From Campylobacterales bacterium (lineage in GTDB: Bacteria; Campylobacterota; Campylobacteria; Campylobacterales; Hydrogenimonadaceae): a stretch of 22,273 nt of DNA. The stretch spans positions 1-22,273 of the forward strand of contig JAMONQ010000194.1 in NCBI GenBank assembly GCA_027065635.1. The letters run 5' to 3'. Both the position numbers and the translations under genes were made by a program. Below the pieces are notes generated by a model, which saw nothing but the letters and a program-made list of their open reading frames with translations, had not been told where the DNA came from and did not search any database. The stretch's first letter is position 1. Each line of letters begins with the position of its first letter. This document shows positions 1 to 7,579 of the stretch, in pieces.

Positions 1-195
1 TATGAGCTTCAAATGGGCTATGCAAACGCCTCTTTGGATCCCGACATAGAGACTCTCTACCTGATGCCGAGCCTCGAAAACGCTTTCATAAGCTCGTCGG
101 TCGTAAGAGCCATTCTCAAACACGACGCCTCGTGCTCACACCTGCTGCCGCCTCGCGTCAATAAAATCATAGAAGAGTCGATCAAATGTATATAG
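1..195 (+). CDS. coaD: Phosphopantetheine adenylyltransferase, C-terminal part (cut by window start)
   Basis: Pantetheine-phosphate adenylyltransferase makes dephospho-CoA from 4'-phosphopantetheine and ATP, the penultimate step of coenzyme A synthesis in the cytoplasm. The reading frame is open from base 1, so the true start lies outside the window; the first internal ATG (base 13) is not the start. About 64 C-terminal residues are present. The stretch LYLMPSLENAFISSSVVR contains the ISSSxVR signature that CoaD uses for phosphate and adenylate binding near its C-terminus, followed by the usual LLPPRV-type tail. The gene overlaps tmk by 10 bp, as expected for a translationally coupled operon. 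The identification is firm although only the tail is visible. Confidence 0.9.
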   Translation, partial: YELQMGYANASLDPDIETLYLMPSLENAFISSSVVRAILKHDASCSHLLPPRVNKIIEESIKCI

Positions 196-770
196 CCTTC
201 GAAGGTGTAGATACCGTCGGAAAAAGTACCCAGATAAACCGCATAGCGGAGCGTTTTGCCGACGTACTTGTTACCAGGGAGCCTGGCGGCACCCCTCTTG
301 GTCGAAAGATAAGATCGATTCTGCTCGACGAGGGGGATGCGCTTCCAAGAAGCGAGCTACTCCTCTTTCTCGCCGATCGCGCAGAGCATACCGAACGAGT
401 CATACGCCCAAACCTGAACAGACTGATCCTTAGCGACCGCTCCTTCATCTCCGGTATCGCCTACGCTCATGTGTACGACAACATCGAGATAGATACACTT
501 TTGCAGCTAAACCGCTTCGCTACCAAAAACACCTTTCCTGAACTGATTGTGCTTTTTAGAATCGAAGAGGATGAACTCCACAGAAGAATGGAGCAAAAAA
601 AGGAAGATGCGATCGAGACGAGAGGAATAGGCTATATGCTTGAAGTTCAAAAAACGATGATCGAACTGGTGGATCTTTTGAAGATCAGACACATTATCGT
701 CGATGCGGCAGAGCCCATCGAGATATTGACAGAAAAAATATACTCATATATCAAGGATTGCTACAGATGA
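186..770 (+). CDS. tmk: Thymidylate kinase (dTMP kinase)
   Basis: Phosphorylates dTMP to dTDP with ATP, an essential step toward dTTP. The 194 residues are close to the normal family length. A P-loop is visible at residues 7-15 (GVDTVGKST), followed by the TREPGGT signature of dTMP kinases near residue 31 and a LADRAEH segment near residue 67. The usual DR(Y/H) motif reads DRSFISGIAYA here, which I believe is a lineage variant rather than damage. The ATG lies inside the end of coaD (10-bp overlap) with a GAAGAG purine stretch upstream. The stop overlaps the hisS start as ATGA, so coaD, tmk and hisS are probably co-translated. The proximal promoter is not in the window. Confidence 0.95.
   Translation: MYIAFEGVDTVGKSTQINRIAERFADVLVTREPGGTPLGRKIRSILLDEGDALPRSELLLFLADRAEHTERVIRPNLNRLILSDRSFISGIAYAHVYDNIEIDTLLQLNRFATKNTFPELIVLFRIEEDELHRRMEQKKEDAIETRGIGYMLEVQKTMIELVDLLKIRHIIVDAAEPIEILTEKIYSYIKDCYR
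753..757 (+). promoter_or_regulatory. Ribosome binding site deciding the hisS start
   Basis: AAGGA lies nine bases before the ATG at 767 and directly touches the TTG at 758, so it supports the ATG and argues against the longer TTG form. The ATG shares ATGA with the tmk stop. Confidence 0.6.
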
Positions 771-1981
771 TTCAGGCACTTCGCGGAATGAAAGATATCC
801 TGCAACCGCAGAGCGAACGCTTTGTCCATATAGTTGAGACGGCATCCGAAATCGCCGCAAGATACGGCTACGACTACATCGAAACGCCACTGCTCGAAGA
901 GACGGCACTTTTTAAGAGAAGTGTCGGTGAAAGCAGCGATATCGTAGGTAAAGAGATGTATCAGTTCATAGACAAGGGCGGAAACGACGTCTGCCTCAGA
1001 CCGGAGGGTACCGCCGGGATCGTAAGAGCCTTCATACAGAACAAGCTTGACAAAAGAGGCGGTATTCACCGCTTCTACTATCACGGCCCCATGTTTCGTT
1101 ACGAGCGCCCCCAAAAAGGTCGTCTTAGAGAGTTTCACCAGTTTGGATGTGAGAGCTTCGGCGAATCGAGTGTTTATGAAGACTTTACTATCATACTCAT
1201 GATAAAAGATATATTCGATGCGCTCGGTATCGGCTACTCGATAAAGCTCAACTCGCTCGGATGCCCTGAATGTATGCCCGGTTACAGAGAGAGTCTGGTC
1301 AGACATCTCGTAGATATAAGAGACGGACTGTGCGAAGATTGTCAAAGGCGGGTAGAAACCAATCCCATCAGAGTACTCGACTGCAAAAACGGCAGCTGTA
1401 AAGAGGCTCTCGCATCTTCTCCGCTGATCGTCGAAAACCTTTGCGAAACGTGCGATGCCGACTTCAGGCGTCTTACAAAAATGCTCGACTCACACTCAAT
1501 ACCGTACGAACTCGACCCAAAGCTTGTAAGAGGGCTGGACTACTACACACGTACCGCCTTTGAGTTCGTAAGCGACGAAATCGGAGCGCAAAGCGCCATA
1601 GCCGGAGGCGGCAGGTACAACAGGCTTGTGGAGTTCCTCGGCGGCAAACCTACTCCGGCAGTCGGTTTCGCACTCGGCATAGAGCGGATCATGGAGCTTG
1701 TAAAACTGCCGGAAAAAGGGCGACACGGCATCTACCTCGGAGTAATGGAGGAGGAGGCTCTCGATACGATTTTAAAGATCGCCCATAATAAGCGCAAGAG
1801 CGAAAGGGTCTTTGTCGAATACTCGAAAAGATCACTCAAAGCGCACCTGAAAGCGGCAGACCGGCTCGGAGCGAGAGTTTGTGCCGTAATAGGGGAAGAG
1901 GAGCTCAAAGACTCCCTTGTCTGGATCAAGGATCTCGAAACCAAAGAGGAGAGGCGTGTTGGATTCGACCAGCTTGACTGA
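767..1981 (+). CDS. hisS: Histidine--tRNA ligase
   Basis: Class II aminoacyl-tRNA synthetase that charges tRNA-His. With the ATG at 767 the protein has 404 residues and opens MIQALRGMKD, the usual HisRS N-terminus. Motif 2 is at about residues 110-126 (FRYERPQKGRLREFHQF), preceded by RPEGTAG near residue 78. The HisRS-specific signature LVRGLDYYTRTAFEF is present, as are AGGGRYNRL and motif 3 (VGFALGIERI). The C-terminal anticodon-binding domain follows. A TTG at 758 would add three residues but has no properly spaced binding site. The ATG overlaps the tmk stop by four bases, and the 3' end overlaps the start of speA by about 23 bp. Confidence 0.97.
   Translation: MIQALRGMKDILQPQSERFVHIVETASEIAARYGYDYIETPLLEETALFKRSVGESSDIVGKEMYQFIDKGGNDVCLRPEGTAGIVRAFIQNKLDKRGGIHRFYYHGPMFRYERPQKGRLREFHQFGCESFGESSVYEDFTIILMIKDIFDALGIGYSIKLNSLGCPECMPGYRESLVRHLVDIRDGLCEDCQRRVETNPIRVLDCKNGSCKEALASSPLIVENLCETCDADFRRLTKMLDSHSIPYELDPKLVRGLDYYTRTAFEFVSDEIGAQSAIAGGGRYNRLVEFLGGKPTPAVGFALGIERIMELVKLPEKGRHGIYLGVMEEEALDTILKIAHNKRKSERVFVEYSKRSLKAHLKAADRLGARVCAVIGEEELKDSLVWIKDLETKEERRVGFDQLD
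1947..1951 (+). promoter_or_regulatory. Ribosome binding site for speA inside hisS
   Basis: AGGAG lies seven bases before the TTG at 1959. The same site is only four bases from the GTG at 1956. This is why I prefer TTG 1959, but GTG 1956 cannot be excluded. Confidence 0.45.
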
Positions 1982-3827
1982 TCCGGCAAAAACGTACGGT
2001 ATCCACATCTGGAGCGAAGATAACTTCATCGTCGAAGATGGAGTGGTAAAGATCAACTACGGATCCAGGCCCTCTTTGGTAGAAATTACGAAAAAGATGC
2101 GCGAAGACGGGTATAAAGGGCCACTTTTTCTTCGTTTTCCCCACCTCGCCGCAAAAAATGTAAGAAGACTTTTTTACCATTTCGAGAGAGCCAAGAAGGA
2201 GTTTGGGTACAAAGGAAAGTTCAAAGCCGTCTTTCCACTGAAGGTGAACCAGTTCCCCGGCTTCATCATCCCCCTGATGGAAGCGACCCGGGATTTGGAA
2301 TATGGCCTGGAGGCCGGCAGCAAAGGTGAGCTGATTTTGGCTATGGCCTACAACAACCTCGGCAAGCCGATTACCGTAAACGGTTTCAAGGACAGGGAGA
2401 TGATAAGCATCGGCTTTCTCGCCGCCAAGATGGGCCACAATATCACACTTACCATCGAAGGGATAAACGAACTCGAACTCATAATAAAAGAGGTATCAAG
2501 GCTCGGTACCCCGGTGCCAAAGATCGGCCTTCGCATAAGACTGCATACCGGCGGTATCGGCATATGGGCCAAAAGCGGCGGCTACAGCTCAAAGTTCGGT
2601 CTGACTTCAACGGAGCTGCTGGAGGCTATGGAGCTGCTTAAAAAGCACAATCTAACCGACAGGCTCTCCATGATCCACTTTCATATAGGTTCACAGATGA
2701 ATCATATCTCACCTCTGAAAAAGGCGATCAGGGAGGCCGGAAACATATATGCGGAGCTTAGAAAGCTCGGAGCGGAAAATCTGCGTGCAATCAACATCGG
2801 CGGCGGCCTCGCGGTGGAGTATAGCCAGCATGAAGGGCGATCCAGCAGAAACTACACCATAGAAGAATTTACGAACGATGTAGTCTTCCTGCTAAAGGAG
2901 ATAGCACAGGCAAAGGGGGTCAGGGAACCGACCATATTTACCGAGTCGGGCAGATTCGTAGCAGCCTCTCATGCAGTACTTGTAGCCCCCGTTCTGGAGC
3001 TTTTCAGCCAGGAATACAGTGAAAAGAGTCTCCATCTAAAGGAAAAAAATCCACCTCTGGTACAGGAGCTCTATGATCTTTACCGATCCATATCCACCAA
3101 AAACGCCAGAGAGTATCTTCATGACGCACTCGACCACATGGAGTCTCTTCTGACACTTTTCGATCTGGGCTATATCGATTTGACAGACCGCGCCAACACG
3201 GAGACTCTGGTACACCTTATCATAAAAAAGGCGTTACAGCTGCTGCGTGACAAGCCCTCCAAAGAGATCAGGGATATCCTCGACAGGGTACAGGAGAGAT
3301 ATCTGGTAAACTTCTCCCTATTTCAGTCTCTACCGGACTACTGGGGGCTGGGACAGAGCTTTCCGGTCATGCCTCTTGACAGGCTCGACAAGCGTCCGAC
3401 ACGCTCAGCGAGTCTTTGGGATATCACATGCGACAGCGACGGAGAGATCGCCTTCAATATCGACAGACCCCTCTATCTTCACGATGTCGATGTCGAGAAG
3501 GAGGAGTATTTTCTCGGATTTTTCAAAGTCGGCGCATACCAGGAGGTTCTCGGAATGCGCCACAACCTCTTTACCCACCCTACCGAAGCTACCATCAGTT
3601 TCGAAGAAGATGGAAGCTACCGTATAGAAAAGATACTCGAAGCGCAAAACATACTCGACGTTCTGGACGATTTCGACTACGATACAAAAGAGATAGAGCG
3701 TCGTATCAGGCAGCAGATAGAGGAGTCCGATACGATAAAGGATGAAGAGCGCAAAGAGATACTTGGCGAGCTTTATCTTTACTTAAGCGAAAATGGTTAT
3801 CTTAGAACTATAAACTTCAACGAATAG
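1959..3827 (+). CDS. speA: Biosynthetic arginine decarboxylase
   Basis: PLP-dependent decarboxylase of fold III that turns arginine into agmatine, the first step of the agmatine route to putrescine and spermidine. The predicted 622 residues match the long SpeA type. The PLP lysine is K95 in VFPLKVNQ. Other visible signatures are EAGSKGELILA, HFHIGSQ, NIGGGLAVEY (glycine loop for the PLP phosphate) and ESGRF. The catalytic cysteine is C491 in WDITCDSDGE. No ATG lies near the 5' end. TTG 1959 (chosen for AGGAG spacing), GTG 1956 or TTG 1974 are the candidates, all inside the end of hisS, so expression probably depends on coupling to hisS. cysE follows after 60 bp with no clear terminator between. 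Confidence 0.93.
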   Translation: MDSTSLTDPAKTYGIHIWSEDNFIVEDGVVKINYGSRPSLVEITKKMREDGYKGPLFLRFPHLAAKNVRRLFYHFERAKKEFGYKGKFKAVFPLKVNQFPGFIIPLMEATRDLEYGLEAGSKGELILAMAYNNLGKPITVNGFKDREMISIGFLAAKMGHNITLTIEGINELELIIKEVSRLGTPVPKIGLRIRLHTGGIGIWAKSGGYSSKFGLTSTELLEAMELLKKHNLTDRLSMIHFHIGSQMNHISPLKKAIREAGNIYAELRKLGAENLRAINIGGGLAVEYSQHEGRSSRNYTIEEFTNDVVFLLKEIAQAKGVREPTIFTESGRFVAASHAVLVAPVLELFSQEYSEKSLHLKEKNPPLVQELYDLYRSISTKNAREYLHDALDHMESLLTLFDLGYIDLTDRANTETLVHLIIKKALQLLRDKPSKEIRDILDRVQERYLVNFSLFQSLPDYWGLGQSFPVMPLDRLDKRPTRSASLWDITCDSDGEIAFNIDRPLYLHDVDVEKEEYFLGFFKVGAYQEVLGMRHNLFTHPTEATISFEEDGSYRIEKILEAQNILDVLDDFDYDTKEIERRIRQQIEESDTIKDEERKEILGELYLYLSENGYLRTINFNE

Positions 3828-3874
3828 TGCCAAGGATAGATCCGGTACCTATCGAAGGAAGAGAAAAAAGAGAG

Positions 3875-3881
3875 AAGGAGG
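3875..3881 (+). promoter_or_regulatory. Strong ribosome binding site for the GTG start of cysE
   Basis: A perfect AAGGAGG sits six bases before the GTG at 3888. It fixes a non-ATG start and suggests cysE is translated independently of speA, unlike the overlapping genes before it. Confidence 0.7.
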
Positions 3882-3887
3882 CAACGC

Positions 3888-4592
3888 GTGCCCTCACTTG
3901 TACGCCTCATTGTCGAAGATATCAACAGTATATATAGACGAGACCCTGCAATACGGTCCAGGATCGAGATATTTTTCAACTATCCCGGAGTATGGGCGAT
4001 AGCCAATTACAGAATAGCACACAAGATTCATACCAAAGGATTCCCTCTGCTTGCCCGCATGTGGATGGGAATCGCACAGCTGTTTACAAATATAGACATC
4101 CATCCGGCGGCTACTATCGGCAGGCGGGTCTTCATAGACCACGGGATAGGAGTTGTCATCGGTGAAACGGCCGTAATAGGTGACGATGTGACCATCTACC
4201 AGGGCGTGACACTCGGAGGAGTCTCCCTGAACCCGGGAAAACGCCACCCTACCGTAGAAAGCGGCGTAGTGATCGGAGCCGGCGCGAAAGTACTCGGCAA
4301 TATCACCATCGGGACAAATTCAAAAATCGGAGCCAACTCGGTAGTGGTGCGCTCGGTACCGCCCGAATCGACTGCCATAGGGATACCGGCGAAGGTGATA
4401 ACCAGAGGGCGTGACAAGAGTCCGCTAAGCCACAACAAGCTCCCGGATATAGACAAAGAGCTCTTCGAGTACCTGCTAAAACGTGTCGCCGTCATAGAGC
4501 ATATTCTGGCACCAGAGCACAAAGAGCTTCTCGAAGAGGATCAGAAACTCGACGAAATCTACGAAGCTTTCATCAAGTCCATCAAATCGTGA
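3888..4592 (+). CDS. cysE: Serine O-acetyltransferase
   Basis: Makes O-acetylserine from serine and acetyl-CoA, the committed step of cysteine synthesis. The 234 residues are the short form of the family, with a reduced N-terminal helical domain (about 1-60) compared with E. coli CysE. A left-handed beta-helix of hexapeptide repeats spans about 70-170. H85 in IDHGIGVVIGETAVIGDD is the expected catalytic histidine, and GKRHPT (117-122) is the conserved loop before the last coils. The start is GTG, supported by AAGGAGG upstream. It is the last gene of the + strand run and converges on guaD with three bases between the stops. Confidence 0.93.
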   Translation: MPSLVRLIVEDINSIYRRDPAIRSRIEIFFNYPGVWAIANYRIAHKIHTKGFPLLARMWMGIAQLFTNIDIHPAATIGRRVFIDHGIGVVIGETAVIGDDVTIYQGVTLGGVSLNPGKRHPTVESGVVIGAGAKVLGNITIGTNSKIGANSVVVRSVPPESTAIGIPAKVITRGRDKSPLSHNKLPDIDKELFEYLLKRVAVIEHILAPEHKELLEEDQKLDEIYEAFIKSIKS

Positions 4593-4595
4593 TCT

Positions 4596-5057
4596 TCAGT
4601 AGACGATCCTGTCCGGATTCTCATACCACTCCCTGAAAAGCTCTCTGCACTCGGCGGACGGGGTATGTTCAAAACATATCGGATCTTCTCTCTTCGAGAG
4701 CATGATCTCGTATATCATAGAGTCGTCAAAACCGATTGCGGAGGCATCCTCTTTGGTATTGCAGTATACGACTCTTTTCAAGTGTGCCCAGTGGATCGCC
4801 GCAAAACACATTGGACAAGGCTCTGCCGTTACATAGAGTTCGCACCCCTCCAGGTGGAAAGAGCCGAGTTCTTTCGCAGCCTTCCTGATCGCGACAATCT
4901 CGGCATGGGCCGTCGGATCGTTACTCTTTACGACCATGTTGTGTCCGGTCGCAACTATTTTACCGCTCTTGACTACAACGGCTCCGAAGGGCCCGCCGTC
5001 ACCAGACTCAATACCTCTTTTTGCCTCTTCAAAGGCTATCTTCATAAATTTTTCCAT
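4596..5057 (-). CDS. guaD: Guanine deaminase-like nucleoside/nucleobase deaminase (cytidine deaminase fold)
   Basis: A 153-residue zinc deaminase, probably converting guanine to xanthine. The zinc site is complete: H51-A-E53 with the proton-shuttle glutamate, and P80-C81-P-M-C84. The sequence resembles Bacillus GuaD more than TadA or CMP deaminase: GGPFGAVVVK near residue 21, SNDPTAHAE, GFDDSMIYE, and a C-terminus ending in an aromatic after a W-x-x-P segment, which in that family closes over the neighbouring subunit's active site. Substrate preference is inferred from similarity, so another amino-purine or pterin is possible. It stands alone between two + strand genes. Its -10 box is so close to the ATG that the mRNA may be leaderless. 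Confidence 0.85.
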   Translation of the reverse strand: MEKFMKIAFEEAKRGIESGDGGPFGAVVVKSGKIVATGHNMVVKSNDPTAHAEIVAIRKAAKELGSFHLEGCELYVTAEPCPMCFAAIHWAHLKRVVYCNTKEDASAIGFDDSMIYEIMLSKREDPICFEHTPSAECRELFREWYENPDRIVY

Positions 5058-5062
5058 ACAAG

Positions 5063-5068
5063 ATTATA
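5063..5068 (-). promoter_or_regulatory. Promoter -10 box (TATAAT) of guaD, almost on the start codon
   Basis: On the minus strand a perfect TATAAT ends five bases before the A of the guaD ATG (5057). With the usual six or seven bases to +1, transcription would begin at or within a base of the start codon. No good -35 box is seen, as is common in Campylobacterota. Confidence 0.55.
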
Positions 5069-5099
5069 GCAATAGAGCTATCCTTAAACCAATATTGGA

Positions 5100-5105
5100 T
5101 AAAAT
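5100..5105 (+). promoter_or_regulatory. Possible -10 box (TAAAAT) for the aminotransferase gene
   Basis: TTGGATAAAAT on the plus strand ends 21 bases before the ATG at 5127, giving a leader of about 15 nt. The match is imperfect and the -35 region is unclear. It would make this a divergent promoter region with guaD. Confidence 0.35.
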
Positions 5106-5126
5106 CAGAGAAAAAAAGGCCTTCCA

Positions 5127-6299
5127 ATGCTTTCAAGTAGAATTCAGATACTATCGGAATCTCTCACGATGGCGATTACAGCTCTCGCACAACAGTTGAA
5201 AAGAGAGGGTAAAGATATCCTCGGCTTCTCGGCGGGTGAACCGGACTTCGACACTCCGCAGGTAATCAAAGATGCAGCCGTAGAGGCTATCAGAAACGGA
5301 TTTACGAAATATACTCCCGTAGACGGTATTCCGGAACTAAAAGAGGCGATTGTCGCAAAACTGCAAAGAGACAACGGCTTGACTTACACCACCGATCAGG
5401 TAATAGCAAGCAACGGAGCCAAACAGTCCCTTTTCAATCTCTTTCAAGCCACTATAAATCCCGGCGACGAGGTGATAATACCGGCTCCGTACTGGGTCAC
5501 ATACCCTGAACTGGTCAAGTACTCCGGTGGTACTCCGGTCATCATCGATACGGATGACGAGAGCGGCTTCAAAATAACTCCAAAGCAGCTCGAGGGGGCT
5601 ATCACAAAAAAGAGTAGAATGCTCATCCTCACCTCGCCATCCAATCCTACCGGCGCCGTCTACTCCAAAGAGGAGCTCGAAGCCCTCGCCGAAGTACTAA
5701 AAGATACGAACATCCTGGTAGCCAGTGACGAAATGTATGAAAAGCTCGTATACGACGGTACGACATTCACAGCCGCGGCTTCGATCAGCGAAGATATGTT
5801 CAACCGTACAGTAACCATAAACGGATTGAGCAAGTCTGTCGCTATGACCGGCTGGCGTTTCGGATACTGCGCCGCCGCCGACAGGGATCTGGTGAAGGCG
5901 ATGAAAAAGCTCCAGAGCCAAAGCACTTCCAATATCTGTTCCATTACCCAGATGGCATCCATCAAAGGACTCGACGGTAGTGCCGACAAGGATATCGAGA
6001 TGATGCGCCGCGCATTCGAGTCCAGATGTGAGGAGGCCGCACGTCTATTCAACGAGATAGAAGGGCTCTCAGTCATAAAGCCAAGCGGAGCATTCTACCT
6101 TTTTGTAAACCACAAAGCCGTCGAGCCAGACTCGATGAAATTTGCCAGATCGATGCTCGAGAGTGTCGGAGTAGCCGTAGTACCAGGTGCCGGATTTGGT
6201 AGTGACGGCTATTTCCGTTTCAGTTTCGCCACAGATATAGATACAATTAGAACCGGAATTGAACGAATTTCCGATTTTGTCCGATCTTACCGGGAGTAG
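5127..6299 (+). CDS. aspC: Pyridoxal phosphate-dependent aminotransferase, probably aspartate aminotransferase
   Basis: Class I (fold type I) aminotransferase of 390 residues, of the Ib kind common in Bacillus, Thermus and Campylobacterota. It probably interconverts aspartate and 2-oxoglutarate with oxaloacetate and glutamate. Visible motifs are FSAGEPDFDTP near residue 34 (substrate side), SNGAKQS near 95 (PLP phosphate), SPSNPTG at 170-176, D201-E-M-Y204 (PLP ring nitrogen and hydroxyl), and the Schiff-base lysine K236 in LSKSVAMTGWRFGY. The C-terminal FRFSFA arginine would bind the alpha-carboxylate. The exact amino acid specificity cannot be read from sequence. It has its own leader region divergent from guaD. 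The EAL/HDOD gene follows after 31 bp and is probably co-transcribed. Confidence 0.9.
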   Translation: MLSSRIQILSESLTMAITALAQQLKREGKDILGFSAGEPDFDTPQVIKDAAVEAIRNGFTKYTPVDGIPELKEAIVAKLQRDNGLTYTTDQVIASNGAKQSLFNLFQATINPGDEVIIPAPYWVTYPELVKYSGGTPVIIDTDDESGFKITPKQLEGAITKKSRMLILTSPSNPTGAVYSKEELEALAEVLKDTNILVASDEMYEKLVYDGTTFTAAASISEDMFNRTVTINGLSKSVAMTGWRFGYCAAADRDLVKAMKKLQSQSTSNICSITQMASIKGLDGSADKDIEMMRRAFESRCEEAARLFNEIEGLSVIKPSGAFYLFVNHKAVEPDSMKFARSMLESVGVAVVPGAGFGSDGYFRFSFATDIDTIRTGIERISDFVRSYRE

Positions 6300-6330
6300 T
6301 TTTAAAACCAGCCCAAAACAAAGAGAGAAT

Positions 6331-7578
6331 ATGGACGCTTTCTATATCGCAAGGCAGCCGGTTATAGACCGAAAAAACAGAGTCTTCGCATATGAGATTC
6401 TCTTTCGGGGCAAAAAGCCGGCTGAAGAGATCGATCGCGGCACAATCATGAGTGCGACCGCTATCAACAACCTGATAAACGTAATCGGTGTAGACGATGT
6501 GATAGGACCCCACAAGGGTATAATAAAGATAACACCGCTTTTTATCACGCGCAAACTTATCGAAGCCCTTCCCAAAGAGCGGCTGATATTCGCTCTCTTC
6601 GAAGAGGATATGAAAGATACAGAGATCCTTGGTACACTCAAAAAGTACAAGGAAGAGGGTTATACATTCGCCATCAACGACCTTCAGAATGTCTCTATTC
6701 TCGAAGAGCCCGAGATTTTCAATATCGTCTCCTATATCAAAATCGACCATGAAGCTCTCGATGACGATACTATCCGTTTAGTGGTCGATATAGCGAAAAA
6801 ACGCCAAATCAGGACTATATGCTCGAAAATAGAGACACGTAAAGCCCACAAAGAGATGGAGGAGATGCTTTGTGATTTTTTTCAGGGTTTCTTCTTCAGT
6901 GAGCCGGAGGTTCTCGAAGAGCAGCCTATAAGAGCGGAAACGGGCTCGATTCTGATGCTTTGGAATCTGATTAGAAACAACGCCTCTACGGACGAACTCG
7001 TAGAAGCCTTCGAACGTGAACACGCTATCACTCTACAGCTTCTTCGCTTTATCAACTCACCTTTTTTCTCATTGAGGCAGACTGTAACGTCTATCAGGCA
7101 TCTAATAACCCTGCTCGGACGAAACCAGCTCTCCCAGTGGCTTCTTGTAATGCTGTTCGCGAAAGAGAGTCAGAATGATGACGGGAACCACCCGCTCGTT
7201 TTGATGGTAATCAACAGAACGGAGCTGATGGTGGGTCTTTTGAAGCTCATCAAAAAGGATGCCTCAAAAGCTGAACACGAAACCGCATATCTGGTTGGAA
7301 TACTATCTTTGATACATCTGATTTTCCGCCGTCCGCCCAGAGAGATCTTGAAACATCTGCATGTCTCCGAAGAGATCGAAACCGCACTTTTTGACGGCGA
7401 CAACCTATACGGCAGACTTCTGGGAATGGTAAGAACCATAGAGAACAACGACGTAGAGGAGATGAATGCAATGCTTCAAAAATACAGCCTCTCGACAAAG
7501 GAGATCAACCTCCTTTCGCTTGAAGCGATGAAGAAGGTCAACGCCTTTGACGAGGCTCTCAAAGAGATTTCACGATAG
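6331..7578 (+). CDS. EAL-like plus HDOD domain signalling protein (degenerate EAL)
   Basis: Two-domain cytoplasmic protein of 415 residues, of the EAL/HDOD type. The N-terminal part (about 1-200) opens FYIARQPVIDR and has YEILFRG at 21-27 where catalytic EAL proteins have the EAL/EVL motif. INDLQN stands where DDFG(T/A)G is expected, and KIDH near 137 and FFQGFFFSEP near 184 mark the rest of the fold. The missing metal ligands suggest no c-di-GMP hydrolysis. The HDOD part (about 205-390) has FINSPFFSLRQTVTSIRHLITLLG and the QWLLVML helix, but no HD metal site. Such proteins usually act as protein-interaction modules in c-di-GMP or motility signalling; the target is unknown here. The ATG at 6331 follows AGAGAG. 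A longer form from 6259 would overlap the aminotransferase gene and lacks support. Confidence 0.82.
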   Translation: MDAFYIARQPVIDRKNRVFAYEILFRGKKPAEEIDRGTIMSATAINNLINVIGVDDVIGPHKGIIKITPLFITRKLIEALPKERLIFALFEEDMKDTEILGTLKKYKEEGYTFAINDLQNVSILEEPEIFNIVSYIKIDHEALDDDTIRLVVDIAKKRQIRTICSKIETRKAHKEMEEMLCDFFQGFFFSEPEVLEEQPIRAETGSILMLWNLIRNNASTDELVEAFEREHAITLQLLRFINSPFFSLRQTVTSIRHLITLLGRNQLSQWLLVMLFAKESQNDDGNHPLVLMVINRTELMVGLLKLIKKDASKAEHETAYLVGILSLIHLIFRRPPREILKHLHVSEEIETALFDGDNLYGRLLGMVRTIENNDVEEMNAMLQKYSLSTKEINLLSLEAMKKVNAFDEALKEISR

Positions 7579-7579
7579 C

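Noticed and set aside
186..770. tmk as a damaged gene, because DRSF replaces the usual DRY motif
   Set aside because: The frame is intact, the P-loop and TREPGGT motifs are complete and the gene is coupled to its neighbours; a lineage variant is more likely.
761..1345. Open frame of 194 codons on the minus strand
   Set aside because: Antisense to hisS and without any recognisable motif.
3828..3887. Possible terminator between speA and cysE (GATAG/CTATC with GGTACC in the loop)
   Set aside because: The stem is only five weak pairs and no T-run follows; the next bases are a purine-rich ribosome binding region.
6259..6330. Longer N-terminus for the EAL/HDOD protein
   Set aside because: It would overlap the aminotransferase gene, and the conserved FYIARQPVIDR start of the family follows directly after the ATG at 6331.
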